A DNA stretch of 19,468 nucleotides from Candidatus Omnitrophota bacterium (GTDB lineage: Bacteria; Omnitrophota; Gorgyraeia; 2-01-FULL-45-10): the NCBI GenBank assembly GCA_026387165.1, contig JAPLMG010000094.1, positions 1 to 19,468 on the forward strand, given 5' to 3'. Under the pieces are notes generated by a model. The model was not told the origin of the DNA. It ran no database searches and worked only from the letters and a program-made list of their open reading frames with translations. Positions 6,501 to 13,201 of this stretch are shown here, one piece after another (within the stretch, counting starts at the first letter, position 1; each line of letters begins with the position of its first letter). Position numbers and translations under genes: made by a program.

Positions 6501-8630
6501 GGCAAAGACTATCCGGAATTGAGGGGCGAGAAAGTGCTGGAACAGGCCTTACTATCCGATTCTCAAGAACCGGAGCCCATAGTGATCCGCGAAAATGTTA
6601 AAACCATATATGAGATCGGTGATATACACGGGTCATATGATGGGTTCATAAGCCTGCTAAATAAGAATGGTCTCATTGATGGTAATGGAGATTGGTGTGC
6701 GCCGGCGGGAACGGTGCTCGTCCAAACAGGCGATTTTATCGCAGCTCCATTAAACAACCTGAGGAGTTTTTTGAAGGAAGTTAAAGATCCGTCCACGTTT
6801 GAAAACAGGAAGGATATATATGAGCGGTTTGTTAAGAAGGCTGAAGATCCCGATGTAATGTCACCTCAACTTTTTGCCGATCTCAAAAGTCTTTTGGAGA
6901 GGTATTGGGAGGATTACTGGAAGAATGATAGTGATTGGGAAAATAACAAGGACGGGATCCTTATAGAGGCGAAAGGAGATTTCAGATCTAACGTATTTGG
7001 TATGCGCCTGGTAAATTTTGCGAGAGCTTTTCTTTCTTTTAAGACCCTGCAGAAAATAAAACAATTGCAGGAACAGGCTAAGGAAAATGGCAGCGAAGTA
7101 ATAGCTATTTACGGTAATGAGGAGTTAATACTTGCCGGATTCAGCGAGAAAAGGGTTAAAGATACGGTAAGCCAATGGGATAGAGAGATCGAAAATTTTT
7201 ATATATGTCATTTTATGGGTATCGAGGGGGGCATTAAAATTGTCTATTCGGACATAGACCATACAGGACGCAAGGAAATAACATTGACCGGAGATCTTGG
7301 AAAAATAGAAGATGCCGCCAAAAATGGCTTATTCTATCAGGGTAAAGCAGATGTATCGAACAATTATTTCAAGTGGCTTCTGGGGCTTTCTTTTTGCGCA
7401 AAGGTAAACGAACACTTGTATCTTCATGGAGGGCCCACAGCAGAATTATTGTCGCTATTGGAAAAGAACGGTATATCGAGTCTGGCGGAGTTTAGCGCAT
7501 ATATGAGCCATTTAAGGAAGAAAGAAGGTCTTAAGAGCAGAATATTTGCGCCAAATGACGTAATGACCGGTATCCCGGATTCATTGAAGCCGGGGGAGCG
7601 TTTTACTCATAATCCAACTTTGACACAAAAAGTTTTGGCTATGTTTAATGCTAAGTATCTTCATGTTGGCCATAATCCTTACGCGGTTTATGACAGCGCA
7701 GATGCCAAAGTGGGTGACAGGGAAAAGGCGGAAAGAGTTGCCAGTATCGGCTTTTTCTCATCCAAAGGTATAGGGCAGATTCCGGATATAGTAAAACTCG
7801 ACGTCGATGCGAGGCATACCGGTATTCCTAAGATGTTGCGCATTCGTTATTCCGAAGACGGCTCAGTAGATATGAAAATTCTCACCATTGATGGCAAAGA
7901 AAGTCCCATCAGGGATCTTTATGCGTCTGTTTTGTCTGAGGTTGCCTCTGGCACAAAGTCCTTCCCTGCGGGAGAGAAAGATATGCCAAAAAGTGACAGA
8001 CTCCTACAGGACGAATCCCGCCAGTTGGCAAGTGGCACAACATCCTATGATTCGGAGTTTGCCACTGTTCTTTTAACCGATCTCCTCTATGCTCAGCTTC
8101 ACGAAGATAGAAATTACGAAGTAAAATACGATACCTCTCGATTGACCAATTCCCAGATAGAGATCATAGAAGAATATGCGAGACTTTTACAGCTAAGGTC
8201 CTCACATCCTGACAGCATAAAGTTAAGGCCCTTCTCGAGCGCTCAAGGCTCCAAAGAGTCGCTCATAGCCGTTTATTGCACCGGCAAGGACTTTAAAGGC
8301 GAAGGCCACGTGGACGTTGCTATACCTGACGGCGAATTAAAGGAATATTTACTAAGAATTACCGGCATGGTCAATATAGCCCTTGCATCGAGCAATATAC
8401 CCGACGATCTCTCAAGAGAAGAAGTTGATAAATACAGGCCAATAATGAGCTACATTAAAAATCAGTACAAAGCCATCCTGGGAGAGGAACTTGCTATTCC
8501 CGACAGCCCTGAAGATATCCTGAAAGTCATAAGACGTATCGTGATAGGCCTGCCCAAATCAATGCGCATGGACGCGGGTCAAATAGAAGAGTTTAACAGG
8601 CTCGCCAAACAAGCTCTTACCGCGGCATAA
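567..8630 (+). CDS. Giant multidomain protein: RelA/SpoT-like, B12-radical SAM, 2H-Nudix-2H, metallophosphoesterase
   Basis: This 2687-residue protein has a signal-like N-terminus (about residues 1-32). An in-frame TAA at 561 fixes the ATG. Domains read by motif: unknown 33-255; degenerate RelA/SpoT-like synthetase about 395-560 (R400, K402, D454-LIG-FK459, G506-F, K529-IQLR where the family has E-x-Q-I-R); B12-binding fold about 740-880; radical SAM about 955-1190 with C966-x3-C970-x2-C973; 2H phosphoesterase 1275-1512 (H1341-x-T, H1437-x-T); Nudix about 1545-1735 (box from G1588); second 2H copy 1752-1992 (H1820, H1915-x-S); metallophosphoesterase about 2010-2420 (GD2019-x-H2021-G, GD2056, GN2184, H2287-GG, GH2369); unknown C-terminus. 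Domain calls follow established families, but the overall role is unknown. A signal peptide on an iron-sulfur enzyme is odd. The leader carries a c-di-GMP-type riboswitch. The ribosome site is weak. Confidence 0.85.
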   Translation: MKKLTTKAISLVLLLAFFADTACYGLATLPASQNPIVKREISAALQRTQIRYAESEDAVRLLNANNAQCLLLSSGKYLVTKEVAQNDIALLRAIIHEDIEAIMQILMEEGRRNKNSKYQGIKELILKYFPPNKENLMRHYPIPDYDKFSTELYVNHIVAKTFEWIVIVRDGVILKDEIPDAEKDFLKAIEPIIESSRHNYFTGEFWNSNERNIRIRAALNSGMRFYQTASDDRKDPELGEGARSHAPPDAPAGADNGSFLIGMEDDLFIKAEPDYLEDMPREVVSLVRSVSSIDQLEEMLKKIALEVQNGAEVRKEFLPHLEKIALLFGLEHNTYDVLTSWASVFKNMQVPQGDRGLIDGLFHADANFVSPYAFNEVIPVVDRLLDGIDPQPERYTIDARIKQYLSLVRKLRSVLSEIEGQGVYKHPMTVREVLDRALRHKEVIAGDADHYLDDLIGFKLFINNIGYDAAQRKDAMAYYSGLVEKQLSSLGGVSIKKVRRETHVSGFETVNIYLHGLLNHRDFGELPVKIQLRLISGIFKEAAMYYTYKVYKRWDSIPPWVQPINFEEITSFRQLQELLLANFKRSFESRGPLNSVKTGDMLIMPAGRQPGFDITRVSERAAGEIDYRKFLITGPYPAGGQGGFRFTGIDKRIKEKGFFGITAQERYTYINLLLHNFKLLDFSEAISESCKGRLRNLSQERRRSFAHVSKYLLFDVLDAPDTAPAPLPSLRGLEYLPDSPKILLISPYEKRDLKVGSFLAPAMGVYRLAGYLRLFGIRVDIFDPNLDDEKNLDELIRKEDYDFIGSSVYEPTLENDINLAAHLKQISPRSIFIAGGEGAYYNRGRLFGKDSPFVVITRGFGEFSLLDMVAMHMRKSAEFMKDPDEMRGIEGLLVRTDRGTLETPLSGRIECDDYRVISLFSDTSVVPYERYWAYMEGLYSPEQLKKRKDISLDSTRTVRVVTESHCPMGCSFCTSTHFLDDSISGKRQPVLFLTADEIMLTLRNVIKYHPEARTIFFNDDNFMFNRKRVMDLCDKIERDFGSGRLKFIALGRVDSVDFEMLRRMKEVGFVQLNYGIESLSDRVLHDMKKNIKAKKNIEGLEITLLAGIRPLIALIPFYPTATMDDVRETMEVAVEFVNIGAGLTYWPFVEAFKGASITKDAESGKYDLTDDGKYILPQDKRVRGFALKAVEGTGAVIEDIRKRYGIEGRLPHAVDVLAFFIAFYRAAGMDAGYIELAVKSAMLGFINGAAGAHAKDGTEKPVLAGEADMVSSDKRVKIAGLTDPDYYRYRKKNDPAVSEYGVTMIAGLPMPNSVLKVKEIVNKAVSDCVGENNVYLFGSSHTQTTISPVLRSDDRPITSIINARGDGLDTEKMLDVVRDARPFDVIFSKVRIDGRGGISLLGMAAGESAEILLALRKGLIVDAKFDGRIQDLNAELHITIGYIKNFDKLSREQKEKLVKSIERALAKQLDPGAFRVDRIELVYYQHRSLSKIINKIDLKLGVDHPELRNKVEKVLFEKNVERIDIVEVDSVTQEETVVGVATRDEAHAKGLLHRISNVIMISPDGELVLQKRAPWKTSFPNLWSITGGHVSSGKTYRRTAISEIKQELGIKCDEARLIPVGIEGSYAYSRIDTMVNNRERKALYYYVLNEDEDRQLRERKELLVKMPPEELQSMGNEGEVVDLVWKNADDLERELRQGPEKSIYAPGLLPDIFPDNHAMDMIKRVIASTRRAVQYAGQRSHDAEEEYIYSANKIVKVAGAVPVDYERYHRKNDPATNEYGVTMVAGLPVSEGALGVKSIISGVVSSFAGDGNFIPYDAAHTHATISAILRSRDEKIVSLAHENGPINTDKVLDMVKETKPFTVKFTNVKISGHGGITLRGVATAETAENLLSLRKRLAKEANFESRNSDQTAELHVSLGHIRNFDKLSREDKEALAQMIEDALKKLPDFGTLKVNQVSLVYYQHRSLSKIINKIPLEFGKDYPELRGEKVLEQALLSDSQEPEPIVIRENVKTIYEIGDIHGSYDGFISLLNKNGLIDGNGDWCAPAGTVLVQTGDFIAAPLNNLRSFLKEVKDPSTFENRKDIYERFVKKAEDPDVMSPQLFADLKSLLERYWEDYWKNDSDWENNKDGILIEAKGDFRSNVFGMRLVNFARAFLSFKTLQKIKQLQEQAKENGSEVIAIYGNEELILAGFSEKRVKDTVSQWDREIENFYICHFMGIEGGIKIVYSDIDHTGRKEITLTGDLGKIEDAAKNGLFYQGKADVSNNYFKWLLGLSFCAKVNEHLYLHGGPTAELLSLLEKNGISSLAEFSAYMSHLRKKEGLKSRIFAPNDVMTGIPDSLKPGERFTHNPTLTQKVLAMFNAKYLHVGHNPYAVYDSADAKVGDREKAERVASIGFFSSKGIGQIPDIVKLDVDARHTGIPKMLRIRYSEDGSVDMKILTIDGKESPIRDLYASVLSEVASGTKSFPAGEKDMPKSDRLLQDESRQLASGTTSYDSEFATVLLTDLLYAQLHEDRNYEVKYDTSRLTNSQIEIIEEYARLLQLRSSHPDSIKLRPFSSAQGSKESLIAVYCTGKDFKGEGHVDVAIPDGELKEYLLRITGMVNIALASSNIPDDLSREEVDKYRPIMSYIKNQYKAILGEELAIPDSPEDILKVIRRIVIGLPKSMRMDAGQIEEFNRLAKQALTAA
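4390..5099 (+). repeat. Intragenic duplication, copy 1 (2H phosphoesterase module)
   Basis: This part of the giant gene encodes residues of about 1275-1510 and matches 5818-6540 along its whole length. Shared protein strings include KNDPA, EYGVTM, AGLP, NFDKLSRE, LVYYQHRSLSKIINKI and PELR. A 27-base stretch (5028-5054) is identical in DNA to 6462-6488. Each copy keeps both H-x-T/S motifs of the 2H (LigT-like) fold. Confidence 0.85.
5818..6540 (+). repeat. Intragenic duplication, copy 2 (2H phosphoesterase module)
   Basis: This is the second copy of the 2H module, encoding residues of about 1752-1992. It is separated from copy 1 by the Nudix domain. Its catalytic-type motifs are H1820-T-H-A-T and H1915-V-S. 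It is noticeably more AT-rich in its second half than copy 1, as is the sequence downstream of it. Confidence 0.85.
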
Positions 8631-8662
8631 TTTTATAAGCGTATTATGTCCCTTTTATTTTC

Positions 8663-8691
8663 TTTTAATTAAACGTCCGTGAAGGTATAAT
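8663..8691 (+). promoter_or_regulatory. Possible promoter directly before the mutase/isomerase gene
   Basis: A perfect TATAAT lies at 8686-8691, only nine bases before the ATG at 8701. The -35 region is poor (TTTTAA at 8663-8668, 17-base spacer). If it is used, the transcript would begin almost at the start codon, making the mRNA nearly leaderless. No good Shine-Dalgarno precedes the ATG, which fits that reading but does not prove it. The 70-base gap shows no terminator for the giant gene. Confidence 0.35.
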
Positions 8692-8700
8692 ATTGAGATC

Positions 8701-11700
8701 ATGAGAGTAATAGAAAAAAGATTCACGCAGGGAGAGCCTTATAACGAAAAAGGCGATATCTATTACAAGCCGGCACAGAGGTTTGTAAGATTCGGCACGA
8801 GCGGCGTGCGCTGGCTCGTGAATGGCGCGTCCTCCCTCCTGGCCGCCGATAAGCTCAAATATTATATATCGAACGGCTATGCGCGCAATGTCGGCGCAAG
8901 CGTAGTCCTCGCCGAAGATTTCATCTGGCCCAACGTCGGCGCCGTTGTAAAAGCGATAGCGCTATATCTCCTGAAAATAGGTCAAGCCTCCCGGGATCGT
9001 ATCCTCATAACTTTTGACAATAGGCCCGGCAATCTGGAATATGCGGTTGAGGCGGCGAGGATACTCGCCGCTTACGGAGTTAAGCCTGTTCTCTCCGTCT
9101 CCGACAAGAAATTTGTCCCGACTCCGCTTCCGGCGGGAAGCCGCCTCGTGAAAGACGGCGGATACGCCGGCCACATAATGTTTACGGCGAGTCACAATGG
9201 AGACGAGTGGAACGGGATAAAGTTCGAGTCGCGCGATGGCTCGGCGGCCGGTCCGGATATCACGGGCGGGATAGGCGCGATACTGCTGGAGGAGCTCGCC
9301 GTCACAGATCCGCAGAAGGCCGTAACTTACAAGGCCGCGCAAGGCGCGGTGGAGGAGCTCATCGCCGAACGCGTCGTTGAGACGGCGGACGTTATCGGCC
9401 ATTACGTGAAAGCCGTCTCGGAATACCTTAATATAAACGCTATAAAGAAAGCGATCAGAGAGGACCGCGTCGAATTTTGTTACAGCGCGTTCTTCGGCAG
9501 TTCCGGGCCGGCAATTATAAAATTGTTCGAATCACTCGGCCTTCCTACGGACGGGATAATAGAGACCGTCAAGTCTAAGGATGAGGCCTACGTGGCGAGC
9601 TACGAGCCGAAGCTCGAAAAACTTAAAAATTTGGGGGCCGTGGTCAGGCAAAGGGGCGAGGCCGCTAAGATGAGTGCGCGCGATACGGTCGTCATCGGCG
9701 GCGCCGCGGATAATGACGCCGACAGGTTCCAGGTCAACGAATACAATCCTGAAACCGGCCAGGTGGACGAGTACGCTCCCGAAAAACTCGCGGCAATTCT
9801 CGGCCACTATCTCTGCAGATATAAAGGTTTCAAGGGGCCTTTTGGAAGAAGCTTTGTCACGGGCTCTTTACAGGACGAGGTGGCGAAGCTCTTCGGCCAG
9901 GGCGTAATAGAGACGGCCACAGGGTTCAAATTTTCACCGAAGGTATTTGTGGAGAACGGCGGCGTGCTATTTACGGAAGAGAGCTACGGCCTCTCTTTTC
10001 AGGGATGGACGCTCGATAAGGACGGCATATTGCCCTCATTGCTCGCTCTCGAACTTGTGGCGGTCACGGGAAAAGGCCTGGATGAGTATTATAAAGATGT
10101 GCTGAATGAGCTGGAGGGGGCCGGGCTGCGCTGCAAAATATATTTTAAAAGATATGACATGCCTCTCGAACGCGGCGTAAAGGAAGAGGCGATAAAGAGA
10201 TTCAGCGGATTCTTTAACGGCATAGAGCCGGGCGAAACATTATTTGCCGGCCGGCCCGTATCAAGAAGATATGATCCGAAGGGCTTCGAGGGCGGGATGA
10301 AATTTGTCCTGGCAGACGAGAGCTGGGTCGCCATGAGGTCTTCGGGCACAGAGCCGCTGATGAGGCTCTATATTGAAGCCGGCAGTGACGGCGAGAGGGA
10401 ACTTTTAAGGATGGCCGCTTTGAAATTAATGGCCCTGGCGCCCTCTCCGGAGATGATCGCGCGAAAACTTCACCGGCCGCTTAAGGCGCCGTCTGCCGAA
10501 GCGGCGGCCCTTTTTCTCAGAGGCGGCTATAATCAGCCCGGATATGGTATAAGCCAGGGCGCGGCGATAGACGGCTCTTTTGCCGCAGGGAATGAAGGCG
10601 ATCAGGGTTATTTTGTGCGGGGCGGAAGAGAAGTATTCCTCGAAAATGTTAAAAGGATGAGGGATTTCTTTGAAAGACGCGCCGGAAGGCTGAAGAAGAA
10701 TATAAGATACGTAATAAAGCCCGGCATAGGAGGGCAGCACACGCCTTTCCATGGCGTTGCCGATATATTTAACCTTATCGATGCCGGCTCGGGCAGGATA
10801 GCCGGAGAGTACGAGCTCGGGAAAGATTACGAAGAGGCGATATCCGCCGCGCTCGCCTCACTCGGCGCGGATTGGGACGAGATAGCCGTCATACCGAGCT
10901 CAAAATCCGGCTCGACCGACGAGACGATGATGATATTTACCGAGATACTCCACTTATTATTAAAAAATATTGCCTCGCGGGAAGGCCTGGACGGAAAACT
11001 TTTTGCCGATACCGTTTTTAACACAATGCGCGAAGTGAACTTTCCGAACGGCGTTGAGCGTAAAGGCGGCGATCTCTTTAAAGGATTCAGCATAGAGCTG
11101 GCGCAAAAGGATCTGGAGGCGAACAAAGTCCGGGTTTCTTATGAAGAGGTCAGAAGGATATTCGGCATTGTTTTGGGGAACATGTTCTTTGAAACTACCG
11201 ACAGGCCCTCCATGAGCCGCCTTTCGGCGTTCATAAGAAATTCCGAGCTTGCCCGGGAGCTCGACCCTTCCGACGTGCCTGGCTTCGGAGCGATGTTTGA
11301 CAATGTGGGCGGCCGCTGGACGGCGGATCTGCACATGATGACATTCTTAGCCTTCCACAAACTGGATGCCGAAGAATATTGGAAGATCCGCTATGAAGGA
11401 GTAAGGCAGGTGCGCGAAGGCGCCCATCCGGCAGATCTGCTTGCCGGTAAGATACTTGATGAAGGCATAACAGATATAGCGCTTGTGGTCCCGGACATCT
11501 TATTCTGGTTTGGCAAGGCGATGGAGCAGAATTTCAACGAAAGCATATGGCAGAGCGGGTTTGCCAATCTTATCGCGATAAAAGAGAGCATGTGGAGCGC
11601 GCAAAAAAAACATTATGCGCGCCGGCCCGTAAAGCTTGTGATCAATATGTCGGGAGCGGATATCCCGGAAGACGCTTTCAACGTGATCGACCTGGAGTAT

Positions 11701-12591
11701 GCCGACCTTGAAAAGGCGGAAAGAGAGGTCGTCGCAGGAACATTCGGTGAGTTATTTACCGCATTCTATGGCATGACCCATAATGTCGGGAACGCGCTGA
11801 TAGCCAGAGCTCTTTTTGAAAACGGATATTCGGAGAAAGATCTTGATATCGATGACCTTGATAATCCTGCGACAAAAATATTCCAGCGCAACCTTTATCT
11901 GCGCCAGCCTTATGTCGAGCTGGGCAAGGGGCTGCTGGAAAGAAGATTATCGCAGCTGCAGGCAAGAGGCCCTGAGGCGGTAGAAGAAGAGTTAAAGCGG
12001 ATAACGGGCTCTGCGCGTCAAAAGCAGGCGGAATCGAATATTGGCGAACTGAATATGCCGGGAAATATAGCGGATAAAAAAGAGCTGACGGAAGCGGTAA
12101 AGAGCGCTATTGTTTACGCAAAAAAAAGAGGGCGCAAGCTCGTTCCATTCATCTATCTTGAGGGAGAAAAGTTCATTACGTTACGCGATCGCTTGATAAG
12201 CTCAGGCACCGAATGGGTCATGCAGGGCACGGGAGATCAGCACATAAGCTATCAGCAGATCCTCGCCCAGCCGCAAAATTATATGCCTTTCATAATCTCT
12301 TTTGTCCCGGAAGATACGCTTTCGGGGCGGGCGGCTATAGGATTTGCGAAAGGTTATCTGCATAATGTAAGCCCCGTCATGGTGCGCGATCTTTTTGCAG
12401 AGGCTTCTTACAAGGCATTGACCGATCCGAGAAAAAATGAATCCGGAGAGGCTGTTCTGGGCGCGGCAGGCGTTTTCCTGCGCATCACAGATACGGACGA
12501 TAACCGCGACATGCTGGCGCTCTCTTTTGAGTCTGCCATAGAGTCGTTGCAGCATAACCCGCAAAAAAATGGGGGGCAAGATGACGCATGA
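8701..12591 (+). CDS. Phosphohexomutase / glucose-6-phosphate isomerase fusion
   Basis: This 1296-residue cytosolic protein joins two sugar-phosphate enzymes. Residues 1 to about 590 are an alpha-D-phosphohexomutase (PGM/PMM). It has FGTSGVR near residue 32, the phosphoserine loop T-A-S164-H-N (next residue G where P is usual), the metal loop D337-N-D339-A-D341-R, the sugar-binding EESYG at 426-430 and the phosphate-binding R546-SSGTEP. The second half resembles glucose-6-phosphate isomerase, with S733-SKSGST (phosphate binding), G870-G-R872, VELGK at 1072-1076 (probable catalytic lysine) and GTGDQH ending at H1181. Putting the DQH segment after VELGK recalls the isomerase half of transaldolase/isomerase fusions. 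The product would interconvert glucose-1-P, glucose-6-P and fructose-6-P. Its 3' end overlaps the next gene by 11 bases. The mutase half is secure and the isomerase half very likely. Confidence 0.9.
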   Translation: MRVIEKRFTQGEPYNEKGDIYYKPAQRFVRFGTSGVRWLVNGASSLLAADKLKYYISNGYARNVGASVVLAEDFIWPNVGAVVKAIALYLLKIGQASRDRILITFDNRPGNLEYAVEAARILAAYGVKPVLSVSDKKFVPTPLPAGSRLVKDGGYAGHIMFTASHNGDEWNGIKFESRDGSAAGPDITGGIGAILLEELAVTDPQKAVTYKAAQGAVEELIAERVVETADVIGHYVKAVSEYLNINAIKKAIREDRVEFCYSAFFGSSGPAIIKLFESLGLPTDGIIETVKSKDEAYVASYEPKLEKLKNLGAVVRQRGEAAKMSARDTVVIGGAADNDADRFQVNEYNPETGQVDEYAPEKLAAILGHYLCRYKGFKGPFGRSFVTGSLQDEVAKLFGQGVIETATGFKFSPKVFVENGGVLFTEESYGLSFQGWTLDKDGILPSLLALELVAVTGKGLDEYYKDVLNELEGAGLRCKIYFKRYDMPLERGVKEEAIKRFSGFFNGIEPGETLFAGRPVSRRYDPKGFEGGMKFVLADESWVAMRSSGTEPLMRLYIEAGSDGERELLRMAALKLMALAPSPEMIARKLHRPLKAPSAEAAALFLRGGYNQPGYGISQGAAIDGSFAAGNEGDQGYFVRGGREVFLENVKRMRDFFERRAGRLKKNIRYVIKPGIGGQHTPFHGVADIFNLIDAGSGRIAGEYELGKDYEEAISAALASLGADWDEIAVIPSSKSGSTDETMMIFTEILHLLLKNIASREGLDGKLFADTVFNTMREVNFPNGVERKGGDLFKGFSIELAQKDLEANKVRVSYEEVRRIFGIVLGNMFFETTDRPSMSRLSAFIRNSELARELDPSDVPGFGAMFDNVGGRWTADLHMMTFLAFHKLDAEEYWKIRYEGVRQVREGAHPADLLAGKILDEGITDIALVVPDILFWFGKAMEQNFNESIWQSGFANLIAIKESMWSAQKKHYARRPVKLVINMSGADIPEDAFNVIDLEYADLEKAEREVVAGTFGELFTAFYGMTHNVGNALIARALFENGYSEKDLDIDDLDNPATKIFQRNLYLRQPYVELGKGLLERRLSQLQARGPEAVEEELKRITGSARQKQAESNIGELNMPGNIADKKELTEAVKSAIVYAKKRGRKLVPFIYLEGEKFITLRDRLISSGTEWVMQGTGDQHISYQQILAQPQNYMPFIISFVPEDTLSGRAAIGFAKGYLHNVSPVMVRDLFAEASYKALTDPRKNESGEAVLGAAGVFLRITDTDDNRDMLALSFESAIESLQHNPQKNGGQDDA

Positions 12592-13201
12592 GACGCACAG
12601 GCGCACTCATTATCTGGTGGAGAAACAGTTTCAGCTTAAATACACCATCGCGATAGCGATAACGATACTCGCGGTAATGCTCGTAACCGGCGTCGGGATC
12701 TATGTCGGCATGTGGTCATCCATAATCGAGAACTTCTCAAAGTTCAAGGTCTCCGAGAACCTCGAGACGGCCAAACGCATAGCGGGCTATGAGGAAGCCA
12801 GATATGGTAAAGGCGACTTCAGGTTGGAGAAGATCTTCAGGGAAGCGGAGTTATTGAGCGCCCAGGAACAGGATACCCTCCACAGCGCGTTAAAGTCGGT
12901 CAATAGAGCGCTCCTGCCCAAAATGATAATTCTCGCGGTAATAATATTTATCGGCAGCATATTCGTCTCTCACAGGATAGCCGGGCCGATGCACCATTTC
13001 GAAAAGTCAGCCCGGGCCATACGCGACGGAGACTTAAGCGTCAATTTCAATATAAGAAAGACCGACGAGATGAAGGACGCGGCGCTCTCCCTGGAAGAGA
13101 TGGTAGAGTCATTGCGCAAGGATATGAAGGCGATGAAGCGCCTGGCAGAAGATGGGAAGACGGGAGAGATAAAAACGATCCTTTCAAAGTATAAGATATG
13201 A
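12581..13201 (+). CDS. Two-TM membrane protein with HAMP domain and no output domain
   Basis: I prefer the ATG at 12581 (206 residues) because GGGGGG sits just upstream. The ATG at 12569, which would add four residues, has no ribosome site. The protein has a hydrophobic segment at about residues 18-42, a short extracytoplasmic region of about 65 residues, a second membrane segment at about 112-132, then a HAMP domain (HRIAGPMHHFEK onward, with a D-E-M turn between the two helices) and a short helical tail. There is no kinase, cyclase or methyl-accepting signalling domain. It may be a receptor stub that partners another protein, or a regulator acting through the membrane. It overlaps both neighbours, so it is probably translated together with them. 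Confidence 0.8.
   Translation: MTHETHRRTHYLVEKQFQLKYTIAIAITILAVMLVTGVGIYVGMWSSIIENFSKFKVSENLETAKRIAGYEEARYGKGDFRLEKIFREAELLSAQEQDTLHSALKSVNRALLPKMIILAVIIFIGSIFVSHRIAGPMHHFEKSARAIRDGDLSVNFNIRKTDEMKDAALSLEEMVESLRKDMKAMKRLAEDGKTGEIKTILSKYKI

Noticed and set aside
8962..9402. Open frame of 146 codons on the - strand inside the mutase gene
   Set aside because: It lies wholly within a well-supported gene of high GC content and shows no recognisable domain; it is a shadow frame.
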